From IMCC45349 sp047219225 (GTDB lineage: Bacteria; Bacteroidota; Bacteroidia; Flavobacteriales; Flavobacteriaceae): a stretch of DNA of 64,000 nucleotides. Below the pieces are notes generated by a model, which saw only the letters and a list, made by a program, of their open reading frames with translations, was not told the DNA's origin and ran no database searches. Location of the stretch: contig NZ_CP178208.1 of NCBI RefSeq assembly GCF_047219225.1, positions 1,860,001-1,924,000 of the forward strand, given 5' to 3'. Positions 23,744-32,965 of the stretch are shown in pieces. Every line of letters starts with the position of its first letter. The stretch's first letter is position 1. Made by a program: the position numbers and the translations under genes.

Positions 23744-25666
23744 ATGGTATTTAAAAATATCCTGAGCATATTTATTATGCTTACTGCCTTTTTGAGTTTT
23801 TCTCAAAACGAAAACCTGTGCACTGTATTAACATTAAGTGATGAATTAAAGACAAATGCGAATGCAGTTGTACGACTAGACCAAACTCAAATAGAAATTC
23901 CAGATGTAAAAACTTTAAAAACTACTTATAAAAGAATAGTTACTGTTCTAAATAAAGAAGGTGATAATGATGTTTATGCTGTTGTTAGTTACGATACTGG
24001 AATAGATATAAAGAAATTAGGAGCTATAGTTTATGATGCTTTTGGAAATGAGATTGAGAAATATCGAAAATCAGATTTTAAAGATGTATCTGCAGTAAGT
24101 GACTTTTCATTATATGAAGATAGTAGAGTAAAGTACTTAGAATATACTCCAACTAAATATCCTTATACTGTTGAGTTTTATTACGAAACATTAACAAGTA
24201 ATACAGCTTATATACCAACTTGGAGTCCAATAGAAGGATACTTTGTTAGTAGTGAAAATAGTAGTATAGAAATAATTTACGATAAAAATTTAGGATTAAA
24301 AACAAAAGAACAAAACTTTGAAGATTGTGATATAACAAATAAAAGTACTAATGGACGTTTATATTATATCTCTAAGAACACTTTAGCAGTTAAACCAGAA
24401 GCATATAGTCCTCCACTTATAGATATTAAACCATTATTAAAGATTGCAGTTGATAATTTTTATTACGAAGGTTATAAAGGTAGTTCGAGTAATTGGGAAG
24501 AATTAGGTAAATGGATGTATGATGAGTTATTGAAAGAACGTACAGTACTTCCTGAAGCTACGAAGGCTGAAATTAAAAGCAAGGTTGCAGGAGTAGAAAA
24601 TCCAATTGAAAGAGCAAAAATTGTTTATCAATATGTACAAGATAGAACAAGGTATATAAGTGTTCAAGAAGGGATTGGAGGAATACAACCTATTGCAGCA
24701 TCAAAAGTAGATGAAGTAAAGTATGGAGATTGTAAAGGATTAACAAATTATACAAAAGCATTGATGGATGTAGTAGGTGTTGAAACGTATTACACAAGAG
24801 TTAATGCATCTAATAGGAATTTGGTTAGTATCGATAAAGATTTTGTCACTTTTATTGGTCAAACAAATCATGTAATATTAAATATACCTAATAATGGAGA
24901 TGATATATGGCTTGAGTGTACCAGTCAAACAAGCCCATTTAATTATAGTGCTAATTTTACCGATGATAGAGATGTTTTTGTAATAACACCTAATGGTGGA
25001 AAGATAGTGCATACTAAAGTTTATACTTCAAAAGAAAACTCCTTGGTGACTAAAGCTAAAGTAAGCATTGATGCTGAAGGAGGGATTTCTGGAGATGTGT
25101 CACTAATTTCACAAGGGACTCAGTATGGAAGACATGAAAGAGTGCAAGATGAAGAGCTAAAAGATCAAAAGTTGTGGTATAAAAACTATTGGGATCATAT
25201 AAACAATTTGGAGGTTGTTTCTATGAAATTTAATGATGACAGAGATAGTATTGTTTTTACAGAAAATATTGAGCTAAAAGCAAAAAAATATGTATCAAAA
25301 ACCGGTGGATTATTTCTAGTACAGCCTAATGTGTTTAATAGAATAAACTCTGCTCCGCCTAGATATAGAGAACGTAAGCTTCCATTTCAAATTAATAGAG
25401 GATTTGAGGATAACGATGAATATGAAATTACTTTGCCTGAAGGTTTCGTTGTAGATGCTCTACAAGATGATGTAAATATATCTAACCAATTTGGGGAATA
25501 CCAATTTTCAATCACTCAAACATCAGAAAACACATTGCTGTTTAAACGAAAATTTCTTTTAAATAAAGGAGAATATACTAAAGAAGAATACAAGGACTTT
25601 AGAAGTTTTTGGCTTAAAATAGTAAGACACGATAAATCTAAAATAGTAATAAAACACAAATCATAA
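23744..25666 (+). CDS. DUF3857 / transglutaminase-like protein, catalytic cysteine present
   Basis: A 640-residue secreted or periplasmic protein with a signal peptide (about 1-21, ending FLSFSQ). Residues 25-200 are a DUF3857 domain (LKTTYKRIVTVLNKEGD) and the middle holds a transglutaminase-like core, with the nucleophile Cys330 in KYGDCKGLTNYTKALM and a following His in TNHVILNI. Family members act in the envelope, but no precise role is known. It is followed 23 nt later by a paralogous gene. The upstream gap (23661-23743) holds no clear promoter box. Confidence 0.85.
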   Translation: MVFKNILSIFIMLTAFLSFSQNENLCTVLTLSDELKTNANAVVRLDQTQIEIPDVKTLKTTYKRIVTVLNKEGDNDVYAVVSYDTGIDIKKLGAIVYDAFGNEIEKYRKSDFKDVSAVSDFSLYEDSRVKYLEYTPTKYPYTVEFYYETLTSNTAYIPTWSPIEGYFVSSENSSIEIIYDKNLGLKTKEQNFEDCDITNKSTNGRLYYISKNTLAVKPEAYSPPLIDIKPLLKIAVDNFYYEGYKGSSSNWEELGKWMYDELLKERTVLPEATKAEIKSKVAGVENPIERAKIVYQYVQDRTRYISVQEGIGGIQPIAASKVDEVKYGDCKGLTNYTKALMDVVGVETYYTRVNASNRNLVSIDKDFVTFIGQTNHVILNIPNNGDDIWLECTSQTSPFNYSANFTDDRDVFVITPNGGKIVHTKVYTSKENSLVTKAKVSIDAEGGISGDVSLISQGTQYGRHERVQDEELKDQKLWYKNYWDHINNLEVVSMKFNDDRDSIVFTENIELKAKKYVSKTGGLFLVQPNVFNRINSAPPRYRERKLPFQINRGFEDNDEYEITLPEGFVVDALQDDVNISNQFGEYQFSITQTSENTLLFKRKFLLNKGEYTKEEYKDFRSFWLKIVRHDKSKIVIKHKS

Positions 25667-25689
25667 TTAGCTAAACAAATTAACCCAAA

Positions 25690-27711
25690 ATGAAAAAAAT
25701 ATTTACATTAATCTTAACTCTTTTTGTTTGTCAATTCATAACAGGACAAGATTATAAATTTGGAAAAGTATCAAAAGAAGAGTTGGAAACTACAAAGCAT
25801 CAATTAGACTCAACTGCTGGAGCAGCTGTATTATATAGAAGTCATAAAGTGCTTTTTGAATATGTACAAGGACATGGATTTAAACAAAGAAGACAAGTTC
25901 ATGAAAGAATAAAGATATATAGTAGTGATGGTTATGAATATGCAAATAAGTCTATTAGTTTATATAAAGGAGATTCTGACATCAATGAAAAGGTAAACGG
26001 ATTGAAAGCTTACACGTATAATTTGGAAGGAGGAAAAATAGTTACTTCAAAGTTAAAAAAAGATCAAATTTTTGACGAAGAGAATAATAAGTATTGGAGG
26101 TCCAAAAAGTTTACTTTGCCAAATATTAAAGATGGTTGTATTGTTGAATATAAATACGAGATAGAATCCGGCTCAATTAGAATTAAAGATATCCTTTTTC
26201 AAAATATGATTCCAATTGATGTATTAGAAGTTGAAGTACAAACACCTGAGTATTTTACTTATAAAACACTATTGAATCCAATGTCATCTTATATTCCTGT
26301 TCTAGAACATACGATAAAGAATGGTAAAATAACTTTAACCCAAAAATCAAGGTCGTCAGCGGGTGGTTTTTCTTCTGTTAAAACCAATGTTAGTACTTCA
26401 TCTATAGACTATGTTACAAACGTAATTTCATCTAGAGAAGAAAATATACCTGCTTTAAAAGATGAACGATTTATAGATAATTTATCTAATTATCAATCTA
26501 AATTAATTTTAGAGTTAAATACAATAGAATACCCGCAAGAACCAATTGTTAATTTAGCATCTTCATGGGAAAAAGTTGTCAAAACTATTTTCAAATCTGA
26601 AGATTTTGGTAGTCAATTAAAGAAAGAAAGCTATTATCAAAAAGACTTAGACGTTTTATTAACTGGAGTGTCTAACCCCCAGACAAAAGCAGCCTTAATT
26701 TTTAACTTTGTTAAGTCAAAAGTAAAATGGAATGGATATCATGGTTATTATGCTGAAGAAGGTGTAGGTAAAGCATATAAAAAAGGTTCTGGTAATGTAG
26801 CAGATATTAATTTAATGTTAGTGTCTATGTTAAGAAGTAGTGGGTTAACAGCTAATCCTGTATTAGTTAGTACAAAAAGTAATGGAATCCCAATTTTGCC
26901 CACAAGATCAGGATTTAATTATGTAATTTGCTCAGTAAAAATAAATGGTAGTCCAGTTTTGTTAGATGCTAGTAATAATTATACGTTGCCTAATATTTTG
27001 CCTTTAAAATCTTTGAATTGGAAAGGAAGAATTATAAGGGAAGATGGAAATTCAGATTGGATAAATCTTACTCCTAACAACATGTCAAAAGAGATTACTT
27101 CAGTGGGTGTTGAATTTGATGAGGACTTATCTGCTTTTGGAAAATTGAGAGTTCAATATTCAGACTATGAAGCTTATACTTATAGGAATAATAATGCAAA
27201 TTTAGCTAATGAACAATTAATTAAAAATATAGAAGAAGATAATCCAGAATTAGAAGTTTCAAATATTGAGGTTAAAAACGTTAAAGAATTAAATAAGCCA
27301 GTACTTAAATCATATGAGTATAATTTAAGTAATGCAATTGAAGAAATAGGTGATAAGCTTTATTTTTCACCATTATTATTTTTAAATTCTGAAGAAAACC
27401 CTTTTAAGGAAGAGACAAGAAGTTATCCAATAGATTTTGTGTTTCCAAAAACAAATAAAATTATGGTCAATATAAAACTTCCTGAAGGATACGTTGTTGA
27501 ATCAATGCCAAAAAGCTCAAAGGTAAATTATAACGGCAATGAAGGAGAATTTATATGTATGGCAAAACAAAATGGCGGAATGATACAATTAATATATACC
27601 TTTAATATAAAGAAAAGCTTAATTTTACCTAAAAATTACCCAACTTTTAAACAGTTTTTTCAAGCTATGATAGATGCTCAACAAGAAAAAATTGTTCTTA
27701 AAAAAATGTAA
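25690..27711 (+). CDS. DUF3857 / transglutaminase-like protein with degenerate active site
   Basis: A 673-residue paralogue of the preceding gene, with a signal peptide (1-19, ending QFITGQ), an N-terminal DUF3857 domain (VHERIKIYSSDGYEY) and a central transglutaminase-like fold. Where the neighbour has GDCKG, this protein has GNVAD, with Val370 at the nucleophile position, and the later His position reads FNYVIC. The catalytic Cys and His are therefore both lost, so it is probably a non-catalytic partner or scaffold. The domain architecture is otherwise complete and the frame intact, arguing against simple decay. Confidence 0.85.
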   Translation: MKKIFTLILTLFVCQFITGQDYKFGKVSKEELETTKHQLDSTAGAAVLYRSHKVLFEYVQGHGFKQRRQVHERIKIYSSDGYEYANKSISLYKGDSDINEKVNGLKAYTYNLEGGKIVTSKLKKDQIFDEENNKYWRSKKFTLPNIKDGCIVEYKYEIESGSIRIKDILFQNMIPIDVLEVEVQTPEYFTYKTLLNPMSSYIPVLEHTIKNGKITLTQKSRSSAGGFSSVKTNVSTSSIDYVTNVISSREENIPALKDERFIDNLSNYQSKLILELNTIEYPQEPIVNLASSWEKVVKTIFKSEDFGSQLKKESYYQKDLDVLLTGVSNPQTKAALIFNFVKSKVKWNGYHGYYAEEGVGKAYKKGSGNVADINLMLVSMLRSSGLTANPVLVSTKSNGIPILPTRSGFNYVICSVKINGSPVLLDASNNYTLPNILPLKSLNWKGRIIREDGNSDWINLTPNNMSKEITSVGVEFDEDLSAFGKLRVQYSDYEAYTYRNNNANLANEQLIKNIEEDNPELEVSNIEVKNVKELNKPVLKSYEYNLSNAIEEIGDKLYFSPLLFLNSEENPFKEETRSYPIDFVFPKTNKIMVNIKLPEGYVVESMPKSSKVNYNGNEGEFICMAKQNGGMIQLIYTFNIKKSLILPKNYPTFKQFFQAMIDAQQEKIVLKKM

Positions 27712-27718
27712 GCTTAAA

Positions 27719-28045
27719 ATGGATATTAAAAATGCACAATTAGCTGTCGATGATTGGATAAAAAATCATGGAGTAAGATACTTTAATGAGTTAACTAATA
27801 TGGCACAATTAACTGAAGAAGTAGGCGAAGTAGCTCGAATTATAGCAAGACGCTATGGAGAGCAAAGTGAAAAGGACAGTGATAAGGATAAAGATTTAGG
27901 CGAAGAGCTTGCTGATGTTATGTTTGTAGTATTGTGTCTAGCAAATCAAACAGGTGTGAATTTACAAGAAGCTTTTGATAAAAAGTTAGATTTAAAAACA
28001 AAAAGAGACCACGATAGGCATCATAATAACGAAAAATTAAAATAG
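27719..28045 (+). CDS. MazG-like nucleotide pyrophosphohydrolase
   Basis: A 108-residue single-domain MazG/all-alpha NTP pyrophosphatase, probably cleaning up non-canonical nucleoside triphosphates. The metal-binding helices are seen as LTEEVGEVARI and LGEELADVMFVV (ExxE and ExxD motifs). The start at 27719 (MDIKNAQLAV) follows the upstream stop by 7 nt; a longer in-frame start at 27674 would lie inside the previous gene and adds only a lysine-rich tail, so I reject it. aroA follows closely. Confidence 0.9.
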   Translation: MDIKNAQLAVDDWIKNHGVRYFNELTNMAQLTEEVGEVARIIARRYGEQSEKDSDKDKDLGEELADVMFVVLCLANQTGVNLQEAFDKKLDLKTKRDHDRHHNNEKLK

Positions 28046-28060
28046 ATTTGTAGTTTATTT

Positions 28061-28067
28061 AAAGGAG
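28061..28067 (+). promoter_or_regulatory. Shine-Dalgarno-like sequence before aroA
   Basis: AAAGGAG lies 7 nt before the aroA ATG at 28075. This is notable because most genes in this window lack any such sequence, as is usual for Bacteroidota; it fixes the aroA start. Confidence 0.5.
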
Positions 28068-28074
28068 CATAGCT

Positions 28075-29310
28075 ATGCACATTAAGCTACATAAATCAAA
28101 AGTTAAAACAAATAATAACATATCTATTACAGGCTCAAAAAGTGAGTCTAATAGATTGTTATTATTACAAGCACTGTTTCCAAGTTTGCAAATTGATAAC
28201 TTATCAAACTCTGATGATAGTCAATTAATGCAAAAAGCTTTAGTGAATAAAACTAAAGTGGTAGATATTCATCATGCAGGAACAGCAATGCGATTCTTAA
28301 CTGCGTTTTTTTCTATTCAAAATAATCTTGAAGTTAAACTTACAGGTTCTTCTAGAATGCAAGAACGTCCTATAGCCATTCTTGTAGATGCTTTAAAATC
28401 ACTTGGAGCAGATATTCAATATGTTAATAATATTGGATACCCACCAATTAGTATAAAGGGTAAAAAACTTACGAAAAGCAAAGTAACCCTTAAAGCAAAT
28501 GTTAGTAGCCAGTACATTTCAGCGTTATTATTAATAGCTCCTAAATTGGAGAACGGAATTGAACTAAATTTAGAAGGGAAAATTACTTCTATACCTTATA
28601 TCAACATGACCTTGTCATTATTAAATCAAATTGGTGTAGAGACTAGCTTTATTGGTAATGTAATTAAAGTGAAGTCGATGCAAGGTGGTTTAAAGATTAA
28701 TAATTTGGTTGTTGAGTCAGATTGGTCTTCAGTATCCTACTTTTATAGCATAATAGCCTTAAGTTCATTAGATACTCAAATAACTATTTCTTCATATAGC
28801 AAACAAAGTTTACAAGGTGATTCAGTATTAGTTGATATTTATAAACACTTTGGAGTAGAAACTGTTTTTAAAGAGCATTCTATTACCATTATAAAAAAGG
28901 CACAAGCAAATAAAGACACACTTAAATTAGACTTATCTAATGCTCCAGATATAGCTCAAACAATTGCTGTAACTTGTTTAGGGTTAAAAATTCCTTGTGA
29001 GTTAATAGGGTTGCATACCTTAAAAATAAAAGAGACAGATAGGTTAGTGGCTTTAAAAACTGAAATAGAAAAATTTGGCACAAAAGTTAATATAACTGAC
29101 GCTAGTTTATCTATTAATAAGTTTGAGAAACTAAATAGTGATGTTTATGTAGATACTTATCATGACCATAGAATGGCTATGGCATTTGCACCTTTGGCAT
29201 TACATAAAGAATTCATAATTAACGATGCAAATGTTGTTTCAAAATCATATCCAGATTTTTGGAGTGATTTAGCCAAAATAGGATTTGAGACTTCTTACTT
29301 AAAAAAATAA
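28075..29310 (+). CDS. aroA: 3-Phosphoshikimate 1-carboxyvinyltransferase (EPSP synthase)
   Basis: A 411-residue shikimate-pathway enzyme joining shikimate-3-phosphate and PEP. Visible marks include GSKSESNRLLLLQAL near the N-terminus, HAGTAMRFLTAFF, the RMQERPI segment, DAPDIA-like DLSNAPDIAQT, KIKETDRL and DHRMAMAF. It is slightly shorter than E. coli AroA (427). It lies about 7 kb from the main aromatic operon, downstream of mazG, so it is not under the pheA attenuator. Confidence 0.95.
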   Translation: MHIKLHKSKVKTNNNISITGSKSESNRLLLLQALFPSLQIDNLSNSDDSQLMQKALVNKTKVVDIHHAGTAMRFLTAFFSIQNNLEVKLTGSSRMQERPIAILVDALKSLGADIQYVNNIGYPPISIKGKKLTKSKVTLKANVSSQYISALLLIAPKLENGIELNLEGKITSIPYINMTLSLLNQIGVETSFIGNVIKVKSMQGGLKINNLVVESDWSSVSYFYSIIALSSLDTQITISSYSKQSLQGDSVLVDIYKHFGVETVFKEHSITIIKKAQANKDTLKLDLSNAPDIAQTIAVTCLGLKIPCELIGLHTLKIKETDRLVALKTEIEKFGTKVNITDASLSINKFEKLNSDVYVDTYHDHRMAMAFAPLALHKEFIINDANVVSKSYPDFWSDLAKIGFETSYLKK

Positions 29311-29322
29311 AAGGCTAAATAC

Positions 29323-29354
29323 TTGACAACGCCTATTTTCAGATTGTATATTTG
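29323..29354 (+). promoter_or_regulatory. Promoter of queA
   Basis: TTGAC at 29323-29327 and TATATTTG (exact TAnnTTTG) at 29347-29354, with 21 nt between TTG and TA. This is the most complete Bacteroidota-type promoter in the window. The ATG follows 27 nt after the -7 box. Confidence 0.7.
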
Positions 29355-29380
29355 CAACTTTGTAAAACAAAAACCGACAA

Positions 29381-30430
29381 ATGAAATTATCACACTTTAA
29401 CTTTGAATTGCCAGAAGAATTATTAGCGGAATATCCATCAGAGCATAGAGATGAAGCTAGACTTATGGTCCTAAACCGTAAAGAGCAAACTATAGAGCAT
29501 AAATACTTTAAAGACTTAATTGATTATTTTGATGAAGACGATGTCATGATTCTAAATAATACAAAAGTATTTCCTGCACGTTTATTTGGTAATAAAGAAA
29601 AAACAGGTGCTAGAATTGAAGTGTTTTTGTTAAGAGAGCTTAATGCAGAACAACGTCTTTGGGATGTTTTAGTTGACCCAGCTCGTAAAATTAGAATAGG
29701 TAATAAATTATACTTTGGAGAAGATGAAACACTTGTAGCCGAAGTAATAGATAACACTACATCTAGAGGTAGAACGTTACGTTTCCTTTATGATGGTTCT
29801 TATCAAGAATTTAGAAATAAACTTAACGATTTAGGGCAAACACCATTACCTAAATACATAAAGAGAGATGTTGAACCAGAAGATGAAGAGCGTTACCAAA
29901 CCATTTTTGCTAAAAATGAAGGTGCTGTTGCTGCTCCTACAGCAGGTTTACATTTTTCAAAACACTTATTAAAGCGTTTAGAAATTAAAGGAATTGACTT
30001 TGCTGAAATTACACTTCATGTTGGTTTAGGAACTTTTAACCCAGTAGAGGTTGAAGACCTTTCAAAGCATAAAATGGATAGTGAAGAAATACGTATTGAT
30101 ACTAGAGCTACAAATACTATTAATACTGCTTTAAAAAATAAAAAGCGTATATGTGCTGTAGGTACTACAGCTATGAGAGCAATTGAGAGTTCAGTGTCTT
30201 CTAGTGGTACTTTAAATGAATTCGCTGGATGGACAAATAAATTTATTTTCCCACCATACGATTTTAGTATTGCAAATTGTATGATTACTAATTTTCATAC
30301 ACCAAAATCAACGTTATTAATGATGACTTCTGCATTTGGTGGTCATGATTTCATTAAACGAGCTTATGAAGAAGCTGTAAAAGAAAAATATAAGTTTTAC
30401 AGTTACGGAGATGCGATGTTAATTTTATAA
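29381..30430 (+). CDS. queA: S-adenosylmethionine:tRNA ribosyltransferase-isomerase
   Basis: A 349-residue enzyme of queuosine synthesis that transfers and isomerises the ribosyl group of SAM onto preQ1-modified tRNA. The N-terminus FNFELPEELLAEYPSEHRDEARLMVL is typical, as are LNNTKVFPARL, GAVAAPTAGLHFS, LHVGLGTFNPV and AMRAIESS. Length is normal (about 350). It has its own promoter and terminator, so it is a single-gene unit. Confidence 0.97.
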   Translation: MKLSHFNFELPEELLAEYPSEHRDEARLMVLNRKEQTIEHKYFKDLIDYFDEDDVMILNNTKVFPARLFGNKEKTGARIEVFLLRELNAEQRLWDVLVDPARKIRIGNKLYFGEDETLVAEVIDNTTSRGRTLRFLYDGSYQEFRNKLNDLGQTPLPKYIKRDVEPEDEERYQTIFAKNEGAVAAPTAGLHFSKHLLKRLEIKGIDFAEITLHVGLGTFNPVEVEDLSKHKMDSEEIRIDTRATNTINTALKNKKRICAVGTTAMRAIESSVSSSGTLNEFAGWTNKFIFPPYDFSIANCMITNFHTPKSTLLMMTSAFGGHDFIKRAYEEAVKEKYKFYSYGDAMLIL

Positions 30431-30453
30431 TTTGTAATTAAATATTATATACT

Positions 30454-30480
30454 AAGCCTCGTCTATCGAGGCTTTTTTAT
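30454..30480 (+). terminator. Intrinsic terminator of queA
   Basis: AAGCCTCG / CGAGGCTT stem with loop TCTAT, then a T-tract, 23 nt after the queA stop. Confidence 0.88.
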
Positions 30481-30499
30481 ACGTCAAATTTGTTTTATC

Positions 30500-30507
30500 T
30501 ATTTTTG
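30500..30507 (+). promoter_or_regulatory. -7 box for rlmN
   Basis: TATTTTTG matches TAnnTTTG and ends 8 nt before the rlmN ATG at 30516, implying a very short or absent leader. Confidence 0.45.
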
Positions 30508-30515
30508 CAAAATAT

Positions 30516-31556
30516 ATGGCAACTACTAAAAAAGATATTAGGGCATTAACTAAAGAACAACTTAGAGATTTCTTTGTAAAAGAAGGTGATAAAGCCTTTA
30601 GAGGAAATCAAGTATATGAGTGGTTATGGAGTAAGTCTGCTCATACTTTTGATGATATGACAAACATCTCTAAGCAAACAAGACAAATGCTTGAAGATAA
30701 TTTTGTAATTAATCATATTAAAGTAGATACCATGCAACGAAGTTCTGATGGAACAATAAAAAATGCAGTCAAACTTCATGATGGTTTAGTAGTAGAATCT
30801 GTACTTATTCCAACTGAAACTAGAACAACAGCATGTGTGTCTTCTCAAGTTGGTTGTAGTTTAGATTGTAAGTTTTGCGCAACTGCACGATTAAAACGAA
30901 TGCGTAATTTAAATCCCGATGAAATTTACGACCAGGTAGTTGCAATTGATAATGAAAGTAGACTTTATCATAACAGACCTTTGTCTAATATTGTATTTAT
31001 GGGAATGGGTGAACCTCTTATGAATTACAATAATGTAATGAAAGCCATTGATAAAATTACGTCGCCAGAAGGATTAGGTATGTCTCCAAAACGTATTGTT
31101 GTTTCAACCTCAGGAGTGCCTAAAATGATTAAAAAAATGGCAGATGATGAGGTTAAGTTTAATCTTGCGGTGTCTTTACACTCAGCAATTGATGAGGTAA
31201 GAACTTCAATAATGCCTTTTAACAGCACTTTTCCTTTAGTAGATTTAAAAGAATCGTTAGAATATTGGTATGCTAAAACAAAGCGAAAAATAACTTATGA
31301 GTATGTTGTCTGGAATGGAATTAACGATTCAAAAAAAGATATTGATGCCCTTGTGAAATTTTGTAAGTATGTACCTTGTAAGGTAAATATTATTGAATAT
31401 AACCCAATAGATGATGGCGAGTTTCAACAAGCAACAAACCAAGCCTTAGATAATTATATTATTGCTCTAGAAAGAAATAGGATTGTTGTTAATGTAAGAC
31501 GAAGTAGAGGTAAAGATATTGACGCTGCTTGTGGGCAATTAGCAAATAAAAGTTAA
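30516..31556 (+). CDS. rlmN: 23S rRNA (adenine2503-C2)-methyltransferase
   Basis: A 346-residue radical-SAM methyltransferase acting on A2503 of 23S rRNA and A37 of some tRNAs. The cluster-binding motif is GCSLDCKFCA (CxxxCxxC); ACVSSQVG precedes it, FMGMGEPLMNYN and the C-terminal RRSRGKDIDAACGQL (with the catalytic cysteine) are diagnostic. Length is typical. Single-gene unit between two terminators. Confidence 0.97.
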   Translation: MATTKKDIRALTKEQLRDFFVKEGDKAFRGNQVYEWLWSKSAHTFDDMTNISKQTRQMLEDNFVINHIKVDTMQRSSDGTIKNAVKLHDGLVVESVLIPTETRTTACVSSQVGCSLDCKFCATARLKRMRNLNPDEIYDQVVAIDNESRLYHNRPLSNIVFMGMGEPLMNYNNVMKAIDKITSPEGLGMSPKRIVVSTSGVPKMIKKMADDEVKFNLAVSLHSAIDEVRTSIMPFNSTFPLVDLKESLEYWYAKTKRKITYEYVVWNGINDSKKDIDALVKFCKYVPCKVNIIEYNPIDDGEFQQATNQALDNYIIALERNRIVVNVRRSRGKDIDAACGQLANKS

Positions 31557-31560
31557 AAAT

Positions 31561-31587
31561 AAAAAGCGACCTTAAGGTCGCTTTTTA
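31561..31587. terminator. Bidirectional terminator between rlmN and the T9SS protein gene
   Basis: AAAAAGCGACC / GGTCGCTTTTT perfect 11-bp stem with TTAA loop, serving both convergent genes. Confidence 0.9.
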
Positions 31588-31601
31588 TTTTTAACTTTTA
31601 T

Positions 31602-32840
31602 TTAGTGTTTTAAAATTTTTACAGTTTTTGTTTTTCCTTGTATTGAAACTTTTGCTAAATAAATACCATCATTGTAGTTTGATAAACTTATAGCTTCAGT
31701 TGTTTGAGATAATGATTTAGAAAATACATTTTGCCCCATTATATTATATATCTCTATATTATCAAAAGGTAAAGTAGAAGATTCAATTATTAAATCTTTT
31801 GTATCGTTATTGTAAAAATGAGTAAATACATTAGACTCAAAATCTGGTAAGCTTAAAGTTTCTGCAACACCTAGAGTAAAAAACATTAGTATTCCACTAT
31901 TCCCAGATGGAGTTGTAGCTCTAATAGCTAAATAAAAATCACCATCAGTAGTTGGGGTATAAGAAACCATGTTAGAATAAGCATTTGGTAATAAATCTGG
32001 AACACCAGCGCCACTTTGTGTAATACCAGTATAAGTTCCTAGTACTGATTGCACTCCAGCAGTGGATGAAGGTGCATCTAGTACAACAACTTCAAAAGAT
32101 TCTGATGCAGCAGCAGCAGGATTGTTAAAAACATTATAGCTAAATGTAAAGTCATAAGTAGCATTAGCTGTACCATTAAATACTGGTAAGAATAACCAAT
32201 CATCTTTAACAGTAGTATCAGCTTCAGCCCAAACTAAAGCTACTGGATCATTTACTGTATCTCCATCAAAATCATTACCGTTGTTGTAACCCCATCCTGT
32301 AGCATCTGCTGCTACATTTTCAAAAGTATAACAAGCTAAATAATGGTTAAAGTCAGTAAAATCGAACGAATAAGGCGCAGCAGTACTACAACTTACAGCT
32401 GTTTCAGTTAATTCAAAATCAAAACCAGCAGCACTCCATCTATCATCAAAAGCAAAGATGTATGTTGTTCCTGGTGAAACTACAAATGTAGTGTTAGATA
32501 AGTAGTTAGTATTACTAACATCATCATTTCCAGCAAGACATGTTAAAGAACCACAAGTGCCTTCATAAACATGCAATCGTGTGTCTCCTCCAGCATTAGC
32601 TTGTAAATCTGTAGTTATATTAACTACACCATCTACAGTTGCAGTAAAGGAGTACCATTCACCACCTGTAGCACCTGCATCATTAGCAGCACAAATAGGG
32701 TCAGGTATTTCAGTACCATCAATAGCAGCTACTGAGGTAACACCAGTTGTAACTGATAAGGCTGTCGCACAAGTATCTTGTGCATAACTTTTAAAACTAA
32801 AGGCTAGAATTAAAATAAAGAATAGAGTAATTTTTTTCAT
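31602..32840 (-). CDS. Secreted protein with type IX secretion sorting domain
   Basis: A 412-residue exported protein. Residues 1-20 are a signal peptide ending SYAQ. A PPC-like beta-sandwich follows (about 20-130, with WYSFTATVDG and GTTYIFAFDD), then a cleaved-adhesin/choice-of-anchor-like lectin fold (about 135-325, DDWLFLPVFN). The last 75 residues form a type A C-terminal sorting domain (IEIYNIMGQNVFS, LSNYNDGIYLAKV, KTVKILKH), which directs passage through the T9SS and attachment or release at the surface. Low Lys and high Ala/Thr/Asp content suits an extracellular protein. No catalytic motif was found; an adhesin role is possible. Confidence 0.88.
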   Translation of the reverse strand: MKKITLFFILILAFSFKSYAQDTCATALSVTTGVTSVAAIDGTEIPDPICAANDAGATGGEWYSFTATVDGVVNITTDLQANAGGDTRLHVYEGTCGSLTCLAGNDDVSNTNYLSNTTFVVSPGTTYIFAFDDRWSAAGFDFELTETAVSCSTAAPYSFDFTDFNHYLACYTFENVAADATGWGYNNGNDFDGDTVNDPVALVWAEADTTVKDDWLFLPVFNGTANATYDFTFSYNVFNNPAAAASESFEVVVLDAPSSTAGVQSVLGTYTGITQSGAGVPDLLPNAYSNMVSYTPTTDGDFYLAIRATTPSGNSGILMFFTLGVAETLSLPDFESNVFTHFYNNDTKDLIIESSTLPFDNIEIYNIMGQNVFSKSLSQTTEAISLSNYNDGIYLAKVSIQGKTKTVKILKH

Positions 32841-32932
32841 ACGTTAATTGATTAATAATTAAGTAATTAAATTAAGAAAAAATCTAATGCCTTAATTTAA
32901 AATTTATGTTAATTTAATTTAGCTAATTATGT

Positions 32933-32940
32933 TACCTTTG
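32933..32940 (+). promoter_or_regulatory. -7 box for the polyprenyl synthetase gene
   Basis: TACCTTTG matches TAnnTTTG, 25 nt before the TTG start at 32966. Confidence 0.5.
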
Positions 32941-32965
32941 ATTCTCAAATAAATTGTACTTCTTT

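Noticed and set aside
27674..27718. Earlier start for the MazG-like gene
   Set aside because: It lies inside the upstream coding region and adds a Lys-rich tail not typical of the family.
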